A DNA stretch of 64,000 bases from positions 56,170 through 120,169 of the forward strand of contig CAJTQA010000002.1 of the NCBI GenBank assembly GCA_910578455.1, read 5' to 3'. Shown here piece by piece: positions 1-8,115 of the stretch. Under the pieces are notes generated by a model that was not told where the DNA came from, searched no databases, and saw only the letters and a program-made list of their open reading frames with translations. Within the stretch, counting starts at the first letter, position 1. Each line of letters starts with the position of its first letter. This DNA is from an uncultured Dorea sp. GTDB taxonomy: Bacteria; Bacillota; Clostridia; Lachnospirales; Lachnospiraceae. The translations under genes were made by a program, and so were the position numbers.

Positions 1-233
1 TTTGCGATCGTCACCGTAGAGCCCATGGCAAGCCCCACGATCATCACCGTCAGCATATGCATCACCTGCCCGCCCACGGAAACCGCCGTGATGCTGTCCA
101 CGCCATTAAACTGGCCGATGATGAACAAATCCGCCATCCCGTAAAGCGTCTGCAGAAAATACGATAACAGATAAGGCAGCGAAAAAGAAACGATATTCTG
201 AAACACGCTGCCGGAAGTCAAATCTCTTTCCAT
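1..233 (-). CDS. MATE family efflux transporter, N-terminal part (runs off the left edge)
   Basis: The reverse strand from the ATG at 233 reads MERDLTSGSVFQNIVSFSLP and continues open to base 1, about 77 residues. This is the usual start of a MATE (multidrug and toxin extrusion) protein: a short polar head followed by the first membrane helix (LPYLLSYFLQTLYGMADLFI) and the loop into helix 2. MATE proteins are cation-coupled antiporters of the inner membrane with 12 helices and about 450 residues, so roughly 80% of the gene lies outside the window. It is one of three MATE genes here (see 1610-2944 and 55889-57271). The substrate is not predictable. Confidence 0.85.
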   Translation of the reverse strand, partial: MERDLTSGSVFQNIVSFSLPYLLSYFLQTLYGMADLFIIGQFNGVDSITAVSVGGQVMHMLTVMIVGLAMGSTVTIA

Positions 234-301
234 AAATCCATAATTCCTTTCCTAATCCGGCGCGCCCGCCCCATACGCGAAACCCGCCAAAACATTCCAG
301 A

Positions 302-883
302 TTAAATTTCTTCATCCAGCCTCCGGATCACCCGGCAGGGGTTCCCTGCAGCCACGCAGTTCGCTGGAATATCACGGTTCACCACGCTCCCCGCGCCGAT
401 GACGCTCCCCTCCCCGACAGTCACGCCCGGCAGGATGATGCTCCCGCCGCCAATCCACGCACTGTCCTCTATCACCACCGGCAGTGCATACGTCCTGAAA
501 AACGTTGTTCCCCGCTCCTTCCAGTCCGCTGCCAGCCGCTCCTTTTGCGACACCGGATGAGATGCCGTATAGATCTGCACATTAGACGCAATCATCACCC
601 GGTCGCCGATGCGGATCTCCTGATTGTCCACAAACGTACAATTCATGCCGATGACAATATCATTTCCAAGGTAAATATTATCCCCGTGGTCACAGTGGAA
701 AGGCGCGTCAACAAGCACATTCTCCCCCATCCCGCCGAAAAGCTCCCGCAAAATAGCCTCCCTCTTTTTTGCATCCTCATAATCCGCGAGATAATACTCC
801 CGCGTAAGCCGCCTCGCCTTGGCAATCTACGCTAAAGTCGCGCTGTCCGCCGTCTCCAGAAAATCACTTTCCCTGTAATACAT
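302..883 (-). pseudogene. Sugar O-acetyltransferase (maltose/galactoside acetyltransferase family) broken by an in-frame amber codon
   Basis: The 149-residue open part (TTG at 751) shows left-handed beta-helix hexapeptide repeats and the acetyl-CoA pocket typical of Maa/LacA/NodL enzymes (CTFVDN, TASHPVS, IIGGG-like turns, GAGSVVNRDIPANCVAAGNP). The family head lies upstream in the same frame: ATG at 883 begins MYYRESDFLETADSATLA, then TAG at 827-829, then IAKARRLTREYYLADYEDAK and on into the catalytic part. One base change therefore separates a full-length gene of about 193 codons from a truncated one. A GGAGGGATAGG ribosome site precedes the ATG. The remnant could still be expressed from internal codons, or the stop could be a sequencing error. 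Family call is firm; inactivation is inferred. Confidence 0.82.
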
Positions 884-956
884 CCTATCCCTCCTGACCG
901 CATAGTACCGGATTCCAAACCCTTTTGTACCCTGCATTTTCAAATGAAACTTAAAA

Positions 957-1457
957 TTATCTTACTTTTCCGTAAATACAGAGGTCATAAATATTGTTGT
1001 TTTTTATAACTGCTTTTTTCATTACGCCTTCAAGTAAAAAATTGTTCCTTTCCAGCACTTTTTTAGATGCAATATTAGGTTCATACACCATTCCCGTAAT
1101 TCGAAGGATATCTAATTTCTCAAAAGCAATTTCACAGATCTGCCTTACCGCCTCTGTCATGATTCCCTTCGAATATACTTCCTGCAGCAAATAATATCCA
1201 ATTTCAGAATCTTTCCGGTAAACATCTCCCTTTTGTTCAACTGACACTGCGCCTGCTATTTTACCATCAACAACGATTTCCCGAAACACACCATTTTTTT
1301 CATCGTTTTCTTCTACCATATTTAACCACCATTCTGCTGATTCATCTGTATATGGGTCGGGTAATCTATCCGATAAATAGTTTCGATCTATAGTGTTACA
1401 CATTTTTATGAGAAATTCCTTATCTTCAAAACTCCATTTTTTCAATTCAATTTTCAT
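957..1457 (-). CDS. GNAT family N-acetyltransferase (RimJ/RimL-like)
   Basis: A 166-residue protein from MKIELKKWSFEDKEFL. I chose this ATG over the in-frame one six codons upstream because GGAG and GGTGG motifs sit just before it. The fold is visible in order: strand 1/helix 1 (residues 1-30), the central strands around IVVDGKIAGAVSVEQ, a motif-A region with EIGYYLLQEVYSKGIMTEAV in place of the usual R/Q-x-x-G-x-G/A, and the C-terminal N-x-x-S-x-x-V-x-x-R/N signature (EPNIASKKVLERNNF). Such enzymes acetylate protein N-termini, antibiotics or small amines from acetyl-CoA; the substrate here is unknown. The gene is clearly AT-richer than both neighbours, which hints at later acquisition. Confidence 0.85.
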   Translation of the reverse strand: MKIELKKWSFEDKEFLIKMCNTIDRNYLSDRLPDPYTDESAEWWLNMVEENDEKNGVFREIVVDGKIAGAVSVEQKGDVYRKDSEIGYYLLQEVYSKGIMTEAVRQICEIAFEKLDILRITGMVYEPNIASKKVLERNNFLLEGVMKKAVIKNNNIYDLCIYGKVR

Positions 1458-1609
1458 TTTACCACCATGCTCCATTTCCTTGACATTTTAAAATTTTTTT
1501 TTACCATTTATTGTGCATTTATATTACTCCACTTTTCGTTATCATACAATGTAAGATTATATATTTTTATAATTTACCCTCATTGAACAAAGGAACTCAC
1601 GCCTTAACA

Positions 1610-2944
1610 TTAACAATATCCGTATCTCTCCCTGTACTTCAAAAACAGGCAGCCCGACAGAACAAGCGCCATAAACTCCGCCGCAGGCGTCGCCAGCCAG
1701 ACGCCGTTTATGCCAAACAAAAGCGGCAGAAGGAAAAGCGCCGCCAGCATAAACACAAAAGACCTGGAAAACGCAAGAACCGCAGACACCGCTCCATTTG
1801 ACAGCGCCGTGAACATCCCGCTGCCAAATATATTAAAGCCGATAAACAAAAGCGCCGCCGTACAGATCTTATTTCCCGTCACCGCAAGGGCATGCACCGG
1901 ATTGCCCGGCCTTGCAAAGACAGCCACCATAGGCTCCGTGAAAAGGAAAGATGCAGCCGCCGTCAGAACAGAAATCGCGGCAATCACCTTAAGGCTCACG
2001 GAAACTACCCTTTTAAGCTTTCCGGAATCCCCCTCACCCCAGTAATAACTCAGCATAGGCGCAACCCCGTAAGAATATCCCGTATAGAGGGAGCTTGCGA
2101 ACATCAGCACATACATGATGATCGTGACCGCGGCAACCCCCTCCTCGCCCGCGGCCTTGAGCATCATCCAGTTAAACGCCAGCGTGACGATTCCCGTGAC
2201 AAGCGCGCCCGCCATCTCGGAGCACCCGTTAGCGGCGGCAGCAATAAGCACCCCCGGGCGAAACGACGGTCTCTGAAAATGAAGGAAACTGCTTTTCCTG
2301 CAAAACACAACAAGCCCCGCCACCGCAGTCACCGAATACCCAAGCCCCGTAGCCACCGCAGCGCCGCCAATCCCCGTACCGAGCACACCAAGAAACAGAT
2401 AGTCAAGGGCCATGTTCAAAACCCCTCCCGCCACAGAACAGGCAAAAGAAAGCGACGCCTTCCCGCTTGCGATCATATAGAGGGAAAAATTGTTCATCAA
2501 AAGAATCGGAACCGTAAACAAAAGATAGCGGCTCAAATATTCCTCGCAGTATGCCGCCACCTCAAAAGACAGCCCAAAAGCCGCAAACGCCCCGTCCATC
2601 AGCACATATCCCAGAATGCACACAGCAATCCCCACCGCCACATTTACAGCAATCAAAAATGTAAAATCCTCCCTCGCCTCAGCCTCCCTCTTCTCCCCCA
2701 TCTTCTTCATGATCACCGCGCTGCCCCCGGTGGCAAGCATGGTAGAGACCGCGGTCACAAGCTGGATAAACGGCGCGGTCAGGTTGACCGCCGACAGAGC
2801 TTTCGTTCCGATAAGGTTCGATACAAACAGGCCGTCAACCATAGAGTAAAATGACATAAACACCGTCATCGCAATGGTAGGAACCGCAAATTTCAAAATA
2901 TTGTTAAAAGTTACAGGCTTTAAATATACATTCTGGCTTTCCAT
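1610..2944 (-). CDS. MATE family multidrug efflux transporter
   Basis: A 444-residue polytopic membrane protein starting MESQNVYLKPVTFNN. This ATG is preceded at good spacing by AGGAGG (2951-2956), whereas the longer reading frame start lies inside the promoter. About 12 hydrophobic segments and the MATE head (YSMVDGLFVSNLIGTKALSAVN) are visible. Role: cation-driven export of drugs or metabolites across the inner membrane. It is transcribed divergently from the MerR gene at 3028, and the shared promoter has the geometry by which MerR proteins switch on efflux genes, so this pump is very probably its target. The inducing compound is unknown. Confidence 0.92.
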   Translation of the reverse strand: MESQNVYLKPVTFNNILKFAVPTIAMTVFMSFYSMVDGLFVSNLIGTKALSAVNLTAPFIQLVTAVSTMLATGGSAVIMKKMGEKREAEAREDFTFLIAVNVAVGIAVCILGYVLMDGAFAAFGLSFEVAAYCEEYLSRYLLFTVPILLMNNFSLYMIASGKASLSFACSVAGGVLNMALDYLFLGVLGTGIGGAAVATGLGYSVTAVAGLVVFCRKSSFLHFQRPSFRPGVLIAAAANGCSEMAGALVTGIVTLAFNWMMLKAAGEEGVAAVTIIMYVLMFASSLYTGYSYGVAPMLSYYWGEGDSGKLKRVVSVSLKVIAAISVLTAAASFLFTEPMVAVFARPGNPVHALAVTGNKICTAALLFIGFNIFGSGMFTALSNGAVSAVLAFSRSFVFMLAALFLLPLLFGINGVWLATPAAEFMALVLSGCLFLKYRERYGYC

Positions 2945-2960
2945 AATCATCCTCCTCGCC

Positions 2961-2989
2961 TTGCAATTAATATCCTCCTGTAGTATCAT
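2961..2989 (+). promoter_or_regulatory. Candidate promoter of the MerR gene, overlapping the divergent MATE promoter
   Basis: TTGCAA (2961-2966), 17 bp, TATCAT (2984-2989) on the plus strand. Its -10 overlaps the MATE -10 on the other strand, and the MerR dyad lies over its start site, so autorepression by the regulator is likely. The MerR ribosome site AAGGAG (3014-3019) overlaps the MATE -35 element. Confidence 0.6.
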
Positions 2990-3015
2990 AAACCGTACAG
3001 TAACAGTACAGTCAA
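2985..3015 (-). promoter_or_regulatory. MerR-type promoter/operator of the MATE gene
   Basis: On the minus strand TTGACT (3010-3015) and TATGAT (2985-2990) are separated by exactly 19 bp. The spacer holds an imperfect dyad (ACCGTACAG/CAGTACAGT, 7 of 9 positions symmetric). A 19-bp spacer with a dyad inside it is the hallmark of promoters that MerR family activators untwist. It reads toward the MATE gene starting at 2944. Confidence 0.85.
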
Positions 3016-3027
3016 GGAGAAATCACT

Positions 3028-3849
3028 ATGGACAGAAAAGAAAAATTACTTACCATCGGACAATTCGCCGCGCTCCACGACATCAACAAAAAGACGCTGA
3101 TGTGGTACGACGAGACCGGCCTTTTTAAGCCCGCCGCGAAAAACGCAGAGAACGGCTACCGCTACTACAGCTACCGCCAAAGCCCCCTTTTAGAAACCAT
3201 CCTCCTGCTCAGGGAGCTCAACGTATCCGTCGCCGAGATACAGAAATTTATAAAAATGCGCTCCGCAGAGAGCCTGAAAAATCTTCTGGAAAAAAAGATC
3301 AAAGATGTGGACGCGCAGCTTATGCACCTTCAGGCCATCCGAAAGACACTGCATAGCCACCACCAGAACATGGTCACCTTACAGACTATAGACTTGTCGG
3401 AAATCACGGTTGCCAAAAAAGAAGAACGGTGTCTGGTAACCGTAGACATCGACAAAGACACCACCTTTGAAAAAGAAGTAGAGCTGATTACCGCCGAGAC
3501 ATCCCGCCGCCGGCTCGGCCGCCTCCGCGACGCCTCCTACGGCTCCATGATTCCCATAAAAAGCCTGCTAGACGGCTGCTATGACAGCTACACAAAGCTG
3601 TTTATCGAGATACCCCTCCTCACCCAAAAAGCCGGACTGCACATACAGCCCGGCGGAACATATTTAAGAGCCTTCCACAAAGGAGACTTAAGCGCCCTCC
3701 CGGAAAAGTACCGGGAAATCCTCACTTACGCCAAGGCCCGCGGCCTAACGCTGACCGGCTATTCCTACGAAAAAGGAATCAACGAGACCGTGGCGGAGCA
3801 GATTGAAGATTATATCGTACAGATTGAAATCCCCGTCCTGACACAATAA
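3028..3849 (+). CDS. MerR family transcriptional activator with C-terminal effector-binding domain
   Basis: A 273-residue protein. Residues 8-75 form the winged helix-turn-helix typical of MerR (LTIGQFAALHDINKKTLMWY, then DETGLFKP and NGYRYYSY). A coiled-coil dimer helix follows at about 85-125, and then a GyrI/BmrR-like effector-binding domain at about 140-270. This layout matches BmrR-type regulators, which bind amphipathic drugs and activate a neighbouring pump. The ATG has AAGGAG eight bases upstream. The regulator is divergent from the MATE gene, and the 19-bp-spacer promoter between them is its likely binding site. The ligand cannot be deduced; no cysteine metal site like that of MerR/ZntR proper is evident. 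Confidence 0.9.
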   Translation: MDRKEKLLTIGQFAALHDINKKTLMWYDETGLFKPAAKNAENGYRYYSYRQSPLLETILLLRELNVSVAEIQKFIKMRSAESLKNLLEKKIKDVDAQLMHLQAIRKTLHSHHQNMVTLQTIDLSEITVAKKEERCLVTVDIDKDTTFEKEVELITAETSRRRLGRLRDASYGSMIPIKSLLDGCYDSYTKLFIEIPLLTQKAGLHIQPGGTYLRAFHKGDLSALPEKYREILTYAKARGLTLTGYSYEKGINETVAEQIEDYIVQIEIPVLTQ

Positions 3850-3892
3850 TCCCGGCAACACTGTTTCTCCTCATGCCGCCCTTATCGCGCCC

Positions 3893-5470
3893 TCACATCA
3901 GCGGCGCGATCGCCTTCATCAGCCGCCCGGTAAGCCTCACCGTCCACTTCTCCTTCCGGACAGTCTCCGGCGTGACCCGCCTGCATTTCAAAAGAGTCGC
4001 CTGGAAATCCTCCTCAATCTCCCGGATGCAGCTAACGCCGTACAGGTAAGTGGCGCACTCAAAATGATGGTAAAGGCTCCGGTAGTCCAGGTTGATAGTT
4101 CCCACCACCGCCTCCGCGCCGTCGCTTAAGAACACCTTGGCGTGGACAAACCCCGGCGTGTACTCATAGATTTTCACCCCGGATTCCAAAAGCGGCATGT
4201 AATGCGTCTTGGCCAGCGCATAAGGCACCGCCTTGTCCGGGATTCCCGGCAGGATCAGCACAACCTCCGCCCCGCGCTCCGCCGCGAACTTAAGCGCCGT
4301 CTCCATCTCGCCGTCCAGAATCAGGTAGGGCGTCATAATATGTACATAAGAAAGGGAGCGGTTCAGGATGTCCATATACACCCTCTCCCCCACCTTCTCC
4401 CCGTCAAGGGGGCAATCCCCGTAAGGAACCACATACCCTCCGGCCCCTTTCACCGGATGCGGGTCATAGGCCAGAAAACGGGCGTACTCATCCTTCCGCT
4501 CGCCGATTCCCCACATTTGCAGAAACATCAGGGTAAAGCTCCTTACCGCCTCGCCCTTGAGCATGACGGCCGCATCCTTCCAGTGGCCGTACTTTACCTT
4601 CCGGTTAATGTACTCGTCCGCCAGGTTCACGCCCCCGTTAAACGCCGTGTGCCCGTCAATCACCAATATCTTCCGGTGATCCCGGTAATTGTAGCAGGTA
4701 GACACAAACGGCGTCACCGGCGCAAACACCTTGCACCGGATCCCAAGTTTCTTAAGCCGCCTCGGATAATCCCTGGGCAGCAGGGCAAACTCACAAGTAC
4801 CGTCATACATCACCCGCACGTCCACCCCCTGGGCCGCCTTCTTCGCAAGAATCTCCAGGATCTGCCCCCACATCACGCCCTCGTCCACGATAAAGTATTC
4901 CAAAAAAATAAAATGCTCGGCCTTTTCAAGCTCCGCAAGCATGGCCTCAAACTTGCGCTCCCCGAGAGGGAAATAAGTCACCGCCGTATTCTCAAACACC
5001 GGATGGCACCCGCTCCTGCCCATATAGCGCGCCAGAGACGCCGCCCCCGGGCACTCTCCCGCAAGCCCCTCAAGCGCGCCCTCCGGCTGACGGATGCTCA
5101 TCCACGTATCCGCTGCGATCCGGTCAACCCTCCCTTTAAGCGCCCGATGCCCCACATCGCTCTGCGTATACAGGTACAAAAGCACGCCAAAGACCGGCAG
5201 CAGCGAGATCACGATCAGCCACGTAATCTTCGCCGTAGGATTCATCCTGCTGTTCAAAAGATAGACGACCATCCCAAAAGTAAACAGCACCAACACTCCA
5301 TAAAAATGCAAAAGGAACTCCTCGAACCACTGAAACACGCTGAAAAGAATGATCACATGCACAATAAGCAGAACCACCGTCAGCCCGAACCGGCTGAATA
5401 CCGCATGGACGATCCCCTTCTGGCCCTTGTGCAAAAGAGAAAGCCCCTTGTCCTTATAATCCGTCTTCAA
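3893..5470 (-). CDS. cls: Cardiolipin synthase (phospholipase D superfamily)
   Basis: A 525-residue membrane enzyme that condenses two phosphatidylglycerols into cardiolipin and glycerol. Hydrophobic helices at about 29-48, 56-74 and 82-102 anchor it in the membrane. Two phospholipase D motifs follow: HRKILVIDG with His265, and HAKVFLSDG with His443, each with a downstream N (FNGGVN; GTINLD). The length matches the family (about 480-520). The start is a TTG at 5470 with GGAG nine bases upstream; no ATG fits. It stands alone between the MerR gene, which converges on it, and leuA, which lies upstream on the same strand. Confidence 0.95.
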   Translation of the reverse strand: MKTDYKDKGLSLLHKGQKGIVHAVFSRFGLTVVLLIVHVIILFSVFQWFEEFLLHFYGVLVLFTFGMVVYLLNSRMNPTAKITWLIVISLLPVFGVLLYLYTQSDVGHRALKGRVDRIAADTWMSIRQPEGALEGLAGECPGAASLARYMGRSGCHPVFENTAVTYFPLGERKFEAMLAELEKAEHFIFLEYFIVDEGVMWGQILEILAKKAAQGVDVRVMYDGTCEFALLPRDYPRRLKKLGIRCKVFAPVTPFVSTCYNYRDHRKILVIDGHTAFNGGVNLADEYINRKVKYGHWKDAAVMLKGEAVRSFTLMFLQMWGIGERKDEYARFLAYDPHPVKGAGGYVVPYGDCPLDGEKVGERVYMDILNRSLSYVHIMTPYLILDGEMETALKFAAERGAEVVLILPGIPDKAVPYALAKTHYMPLLESGVKIYEYTPGFVHAKVFLSDGAEAVVGTINLDYRSLYHHFECATYLYGVSCIREIEEDFQATLLKCRRVTPETVRKEKWTVRLTGRLMKAIAPLM

Positions 5471-5589
5471 ATCCCATCACTCCGTAAGCAAAATTATTCG
5501 TCCTCCTATTTTAGCATATAACCGTTAAAACTCCAAACTAAATATTAACACCCGAATTTTTCAGAAAGACGGACTCCAAAAGCAACAAA

Positions 5590-5625
5590 GACTTAAGACG
5601 AGAACATTCCCATACGCCTTAAGCC
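5590..5625 (-). terminator. Rho-independent terminator of the leuA fusion gene
   Basis: On the minus strand GGCTTAAGGC (5616-5625) pairs with GTCTTAAGTC (5590-5599) over ten base pairs, two of them G-U. A T-rich tail (TTTGTTGCTTTT) follows. It lies about 70 bases after the leuA stop. Confidence 0.6.
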
Positions 5626-5696
5626 TCCGTTATTAATCCATTCACACGCCGTTCCCGGTTAAACGGGATATAGTTTCACCCAAAACCGCGCCCTCT

Positions 5697-7685
5697 TTAC
5701 TTCTGATTCCGAAACTGCATCGGCGTCATATTATACGCCTTCTTAAACAGCCGGTTAAAATGCTCCACATTCTGGTATCCTACCGACAGCGAGATATTCT
5801 CCACCGTCATATTGCTGCTCTTAAGGAGCGCCTTCGCCTTCTTCATCCGGATCTTCTTCACCAATTCCCCGAAGGTCATCCCCGACTTTTCCTTAATATA
5901 CTTGGAAATATAAGGTTTCGACAGGAAGAAATGCTCCGCGATGTCATCCAGCGTAATGTCGATATAATTCGCCTGGATATAGTTCATGATCTCAATCATC
6001 CTTGCATCCTTGCACGTCTCCGCGCTGCCGATCTCCTCAATCTTATTCACCGCCACGATCAGAGCCTCGATGGACGCGCTGATAATATCCGCGTCAATGC
6101 CAACGCCCCAGAAATTCTTGCCGTTGCAGGTGATTCCCACATAAGCCGCAGCCTTAGAAGACGACCCCCTCGTCAGCGAATGTTCCTCATAGAACCGCAG
6201 CTCATAGCTGATATTAAAATACTGCTTGATCGCATTGCTCACCGCGTCCAGACGCCCGTTTCCGTTGGCGGTAATAGTGCGGCTCTCCCCGCTGTGGTTG
6301 ATGGAAACCTCCGCCGTAATCCCGTCCACCTGCTTGAAATGGCACTCGTCAATAGAAAATACCGGCTTGGTATTCACATAATTGTCCGTAAATATCTCAT
6401 AAATCCACTCAGGGCTGAGCTCCTTGTGAGCCTTATCCGACACGTCCTTCACCAGATACCCCACCTCTTCCCTCATCTTCATCGGAAGATTGATGCCAAA
6501 GCTCTGTTTCAGGATATAGCTTACGCCGCCCTTCCCGGACTGGCTGTTGATGCGGATGACGTCAGAATCATACCGCCTTCCCACATCCTGGGGGTCGATG
6601 GGAAGATAAGGAACCGTCCACATCGCGCACTTCTTCTCGTCTCTCCACGCCATCCCCTTGGCGATGGCATCCTGATGGGACCCGGAAAATGCAGTGAACA
6701 CCAGATCCCCGCCGTAAGGCTGCCTCGGATTTACCTCCATCCGCGTCAGCCTCTCATAAGTCTCCCGAAGGCGCTGCATATCCGAAAAATCAAGCCCCGG
6801 GTCAACCCCGTGGGAGAACATATTCATGCCCAGCGTCACGATATCCACATTACCCGTACGCTCCCCGTTCCCAAAAAGCGTGCCCTCGATGCGGTCTGCC
6901 CCCGCCAGAATGCCAAGCTCCGCCGTGGCGACGCCGCACCCCCGGTCATTGTGAGGATGCAGGCACAAGATCACATTATCCCGGTACTTTAAGTTCTTAT
7001 GCACATACTCAAGCTGGCAGGCAAATACATGGGGCATGGCATTCTCAACCGTAGTCGGGATGTTGATGATCGCCTTATTGTCCGCCGCAGGCTGCCACAC
7101 GTCCAGCACCGCGTTGCACACCTCCACCGCGTAGTCAACCTCTGTACCCGGAAAGCTCTCCGGGCTGTACTGGAACGTAAAATTGCCGTCCGTCTCATTT
7201 GCCAGCTCCAGAAGGAGCTTTGCTCCCTCCACCGCAATCCGCTTGATCTCTTCCTTGTCTTTTTTAAACACCTGCTCCCGCTGCGCCACGGAAGTAGAGT
7301 TGTAAAGGTGCACCACCGCGTGGGGCGCGCCCTTCACCGCCTCAAAAGTCTTCTTGATAATATGCTCCCTTGCCTGGGTCAAAACTTGCACCGTCACATC
7401 GTCCGGAATCATATCCTTCTCAATGAGCGTCCGCATAAACTGGTACTCCGTCTCCGATGCCGCCGGGAATCCAACCTCAATCTCCTTAAACCCGATATCC
7501 ACAAGCATCTGGAAAAACTCCAGCTTTTCCTCAAGGCTCATAGGCTCAATCAGCGCCTGATTGCCATCCCTTAAATCCACGCTGCACCAGATCGGCGGTT
7601 TCTCAATATACTCCTTCTTCACCCAGTCGTAGCTCACCACCGGCGGCATAAAATAAGTCCGCTCATACTTGTCAAAATTCTTCAT
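5697..7685 (-). CDS. leuA: 2-isopropylmalate synthase fused to a C-terminal AraC-type DNA-binding domain
   Basis: A 662-residue protein, starting at the ATG at 7685 that follows AAAGGAG by nine bases. Residues about 30-320 are the TIM-barrel of LeuA type 2, with CSVDLRDGNQAL at the start, the HPHNDRGCG metal site, and GNGERTGN. Residues about 430-555 are the LeuA dimer domain that binds leucine for feedback inhibition. Ordinary LeuA2 ends here at about 555-560. This protein instead continues for about 104 residues that form a complete AraC/XylS double helix-turn-helix (LDDIAEHFFLSKPYISKYIK, then VENISLSVGYQNVEHFNRLF and MTPMQFRNQK). The enzyme makes 2-isopropylmalate from 2-ketoisovalerate and acetyl-CoA, the first step of leucine synthesis. 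Inference: the fused domain may bind DNA in a leucine-dependent way. No other leu genes are adjacent. Both domain calls are firm; the regulatory role is unproven. Confidence 0.95.
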   Translation of the reverse strand: MKNFDKYERTYFMPPVVSYDWVKKEYIEKPPIWCSVDLRDGNQALIEPMSLEEKLEFFQMLVDIGFKEIEVGFPAASETEYQFMRTLIEKDMIPDDVTVQVLTQAREHIIKKTFEAVKGAPHAVVHLYNSTSVAQREQVFKKDKEEIKRIAVEGAKLLLELANETDGNFTFQYSPESFPGTEVDYAVEVCNAVLDVWQPAADNKAIINIPTTVENAMPHVFACQLEYVHKNLKYRDNVILCLHPHNDRGCGVATAELGILAGADRIEGTLFGNGERTGNVDIVTLGMNMFSHGVDPGLDFSDMQRLRETYERLTRMEVNPRQPYGGDLVFTAFSGSHQDAIAKGMAWRDEKKCAMWTVPYLPIDPQDVGRRYDSDVIRINSQSGKGGVSYILKQSFGINLPMKMREEVGYLVKDVSDKAHKELSPEWIYEIFTDNYVNTKPVFSIDECHFKQVDGITAEVSINHSGESRTITANGNGRLDAVSNAIKQYFNISYELRFYEEHSLTRGSSSKAAAYVGITCNGKNFWGVGIDADIISASIEALIVAVNKIEEIGSAETCKDARMIEIMNYIQANYIDITLDDIAEHFFLSKPYISKYIKEKSGMTFGELVKKIRMKKAKALLKSSNMTVENISLSVGYQNVEHFNRLFKKAYNMTPMQFRNQK

Positions 7686-7705
7686 GTCATCCATCTCCTT
7701 TTATA

Positions 7706-7756
7706 TTGGAGCCATCGAAACAGCTCCAAGCTGTGAATTAAGATTCATCAATCTTA
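7706..7756 (-). promoter_or_regulatory. leuA leader: hairpin next to the ribosome site and an 18-bp palindrome
   Basis: Two dyads precede the leuA start. TTGGAGC (7706-7712) and GCTCCAA (7723-7729) form a perfect 7-bp hairpin just upstream of the ribosome site, without a T-run. TAAGATT-CATC-AATCTTA (7739-7756) is a perfect inverted repeat. A weak -35 (TAGACA) brackets the palindrome on the minus strand with a poor -10. It is a candidate operator, possibly for the gene's own AraC domain; AraC proteins more often bind direct repeats, so this is tentative. Confidence 0.4.
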
Positions 7757-7821
7757 TTGTCTAAATTTAACTCTCCCCTATCCTATCACAGAACCGCAAA
7801 AAAAGAAAGTGATAAATATAA

Positions 7822-8115
7822 TCACTTTTCTTGATGTATGTTATCCTCTTCCTGCCTCCTCTGCATCTTCGACCAGCTCACAAACCCATAGATGTCATTT
7901 ACCAAAAATACCCCAAAACAGATGACAACCGAAATATATGATATGTCCGCGCATGCCGCCAAAACCCAGAGCACGATAAGCACCACGTCATTTGCCGCAT
8001 AGCCCAGTGCAAAAAACGCGCTCCTGCGAAATGTCATATACACCCCAAGAAAACTGGTGGCTACAGACAGCGTGCTAGGCAGCAGATTTGCCGTATGAAA
8101 AGCCGCCAGAGTTTG
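7822..8115 (-). pseudogene. PnuC-type nicotinamide riboside/mononucleotide transporter, C-terminal remnant
   Basis: The open frame 8115 to 7822 reads TLAAFHTANLLPSTLSVATS and ends with a stretch holding NDVVLIVLW, CFGVFLVNDIYGF and SWSKMQRRQ. This matches the last three membrane helices of PnuC family vitamin B3 transporters (about 200-220 residues when complete). The frame is closed upstream by TGA at 8116-8118, and no ribosome site or suitable start exists, so about the first 60% of the gene is missing. The TGA is also the stop of the small frame upstream, so the break looks like a deletion junction. The family assignment rests on the ND-Y-GF-W pattern. Confidence 0.65.

Noticed and set aside
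1892..2854. Long plus-strand open frame opposite the MATE gene
   Set aside because: Antisense shadow with extreme Arg/His content; the opposite strand encodes a clear transporter.
4142..5521. Long plus-strand open frame of 459 codons opposite cls
   Set aside because: It is the antisense shadow of cardiolipin synthase; the composition is Arg/His/Pro-rich, with no ribosome site and no domain.
5760..6992. 410-codon plus-strand frame opposite leuA
   Set aside because: Shadow of the leuA coding strand; no family likeness and His/Arg-rich.
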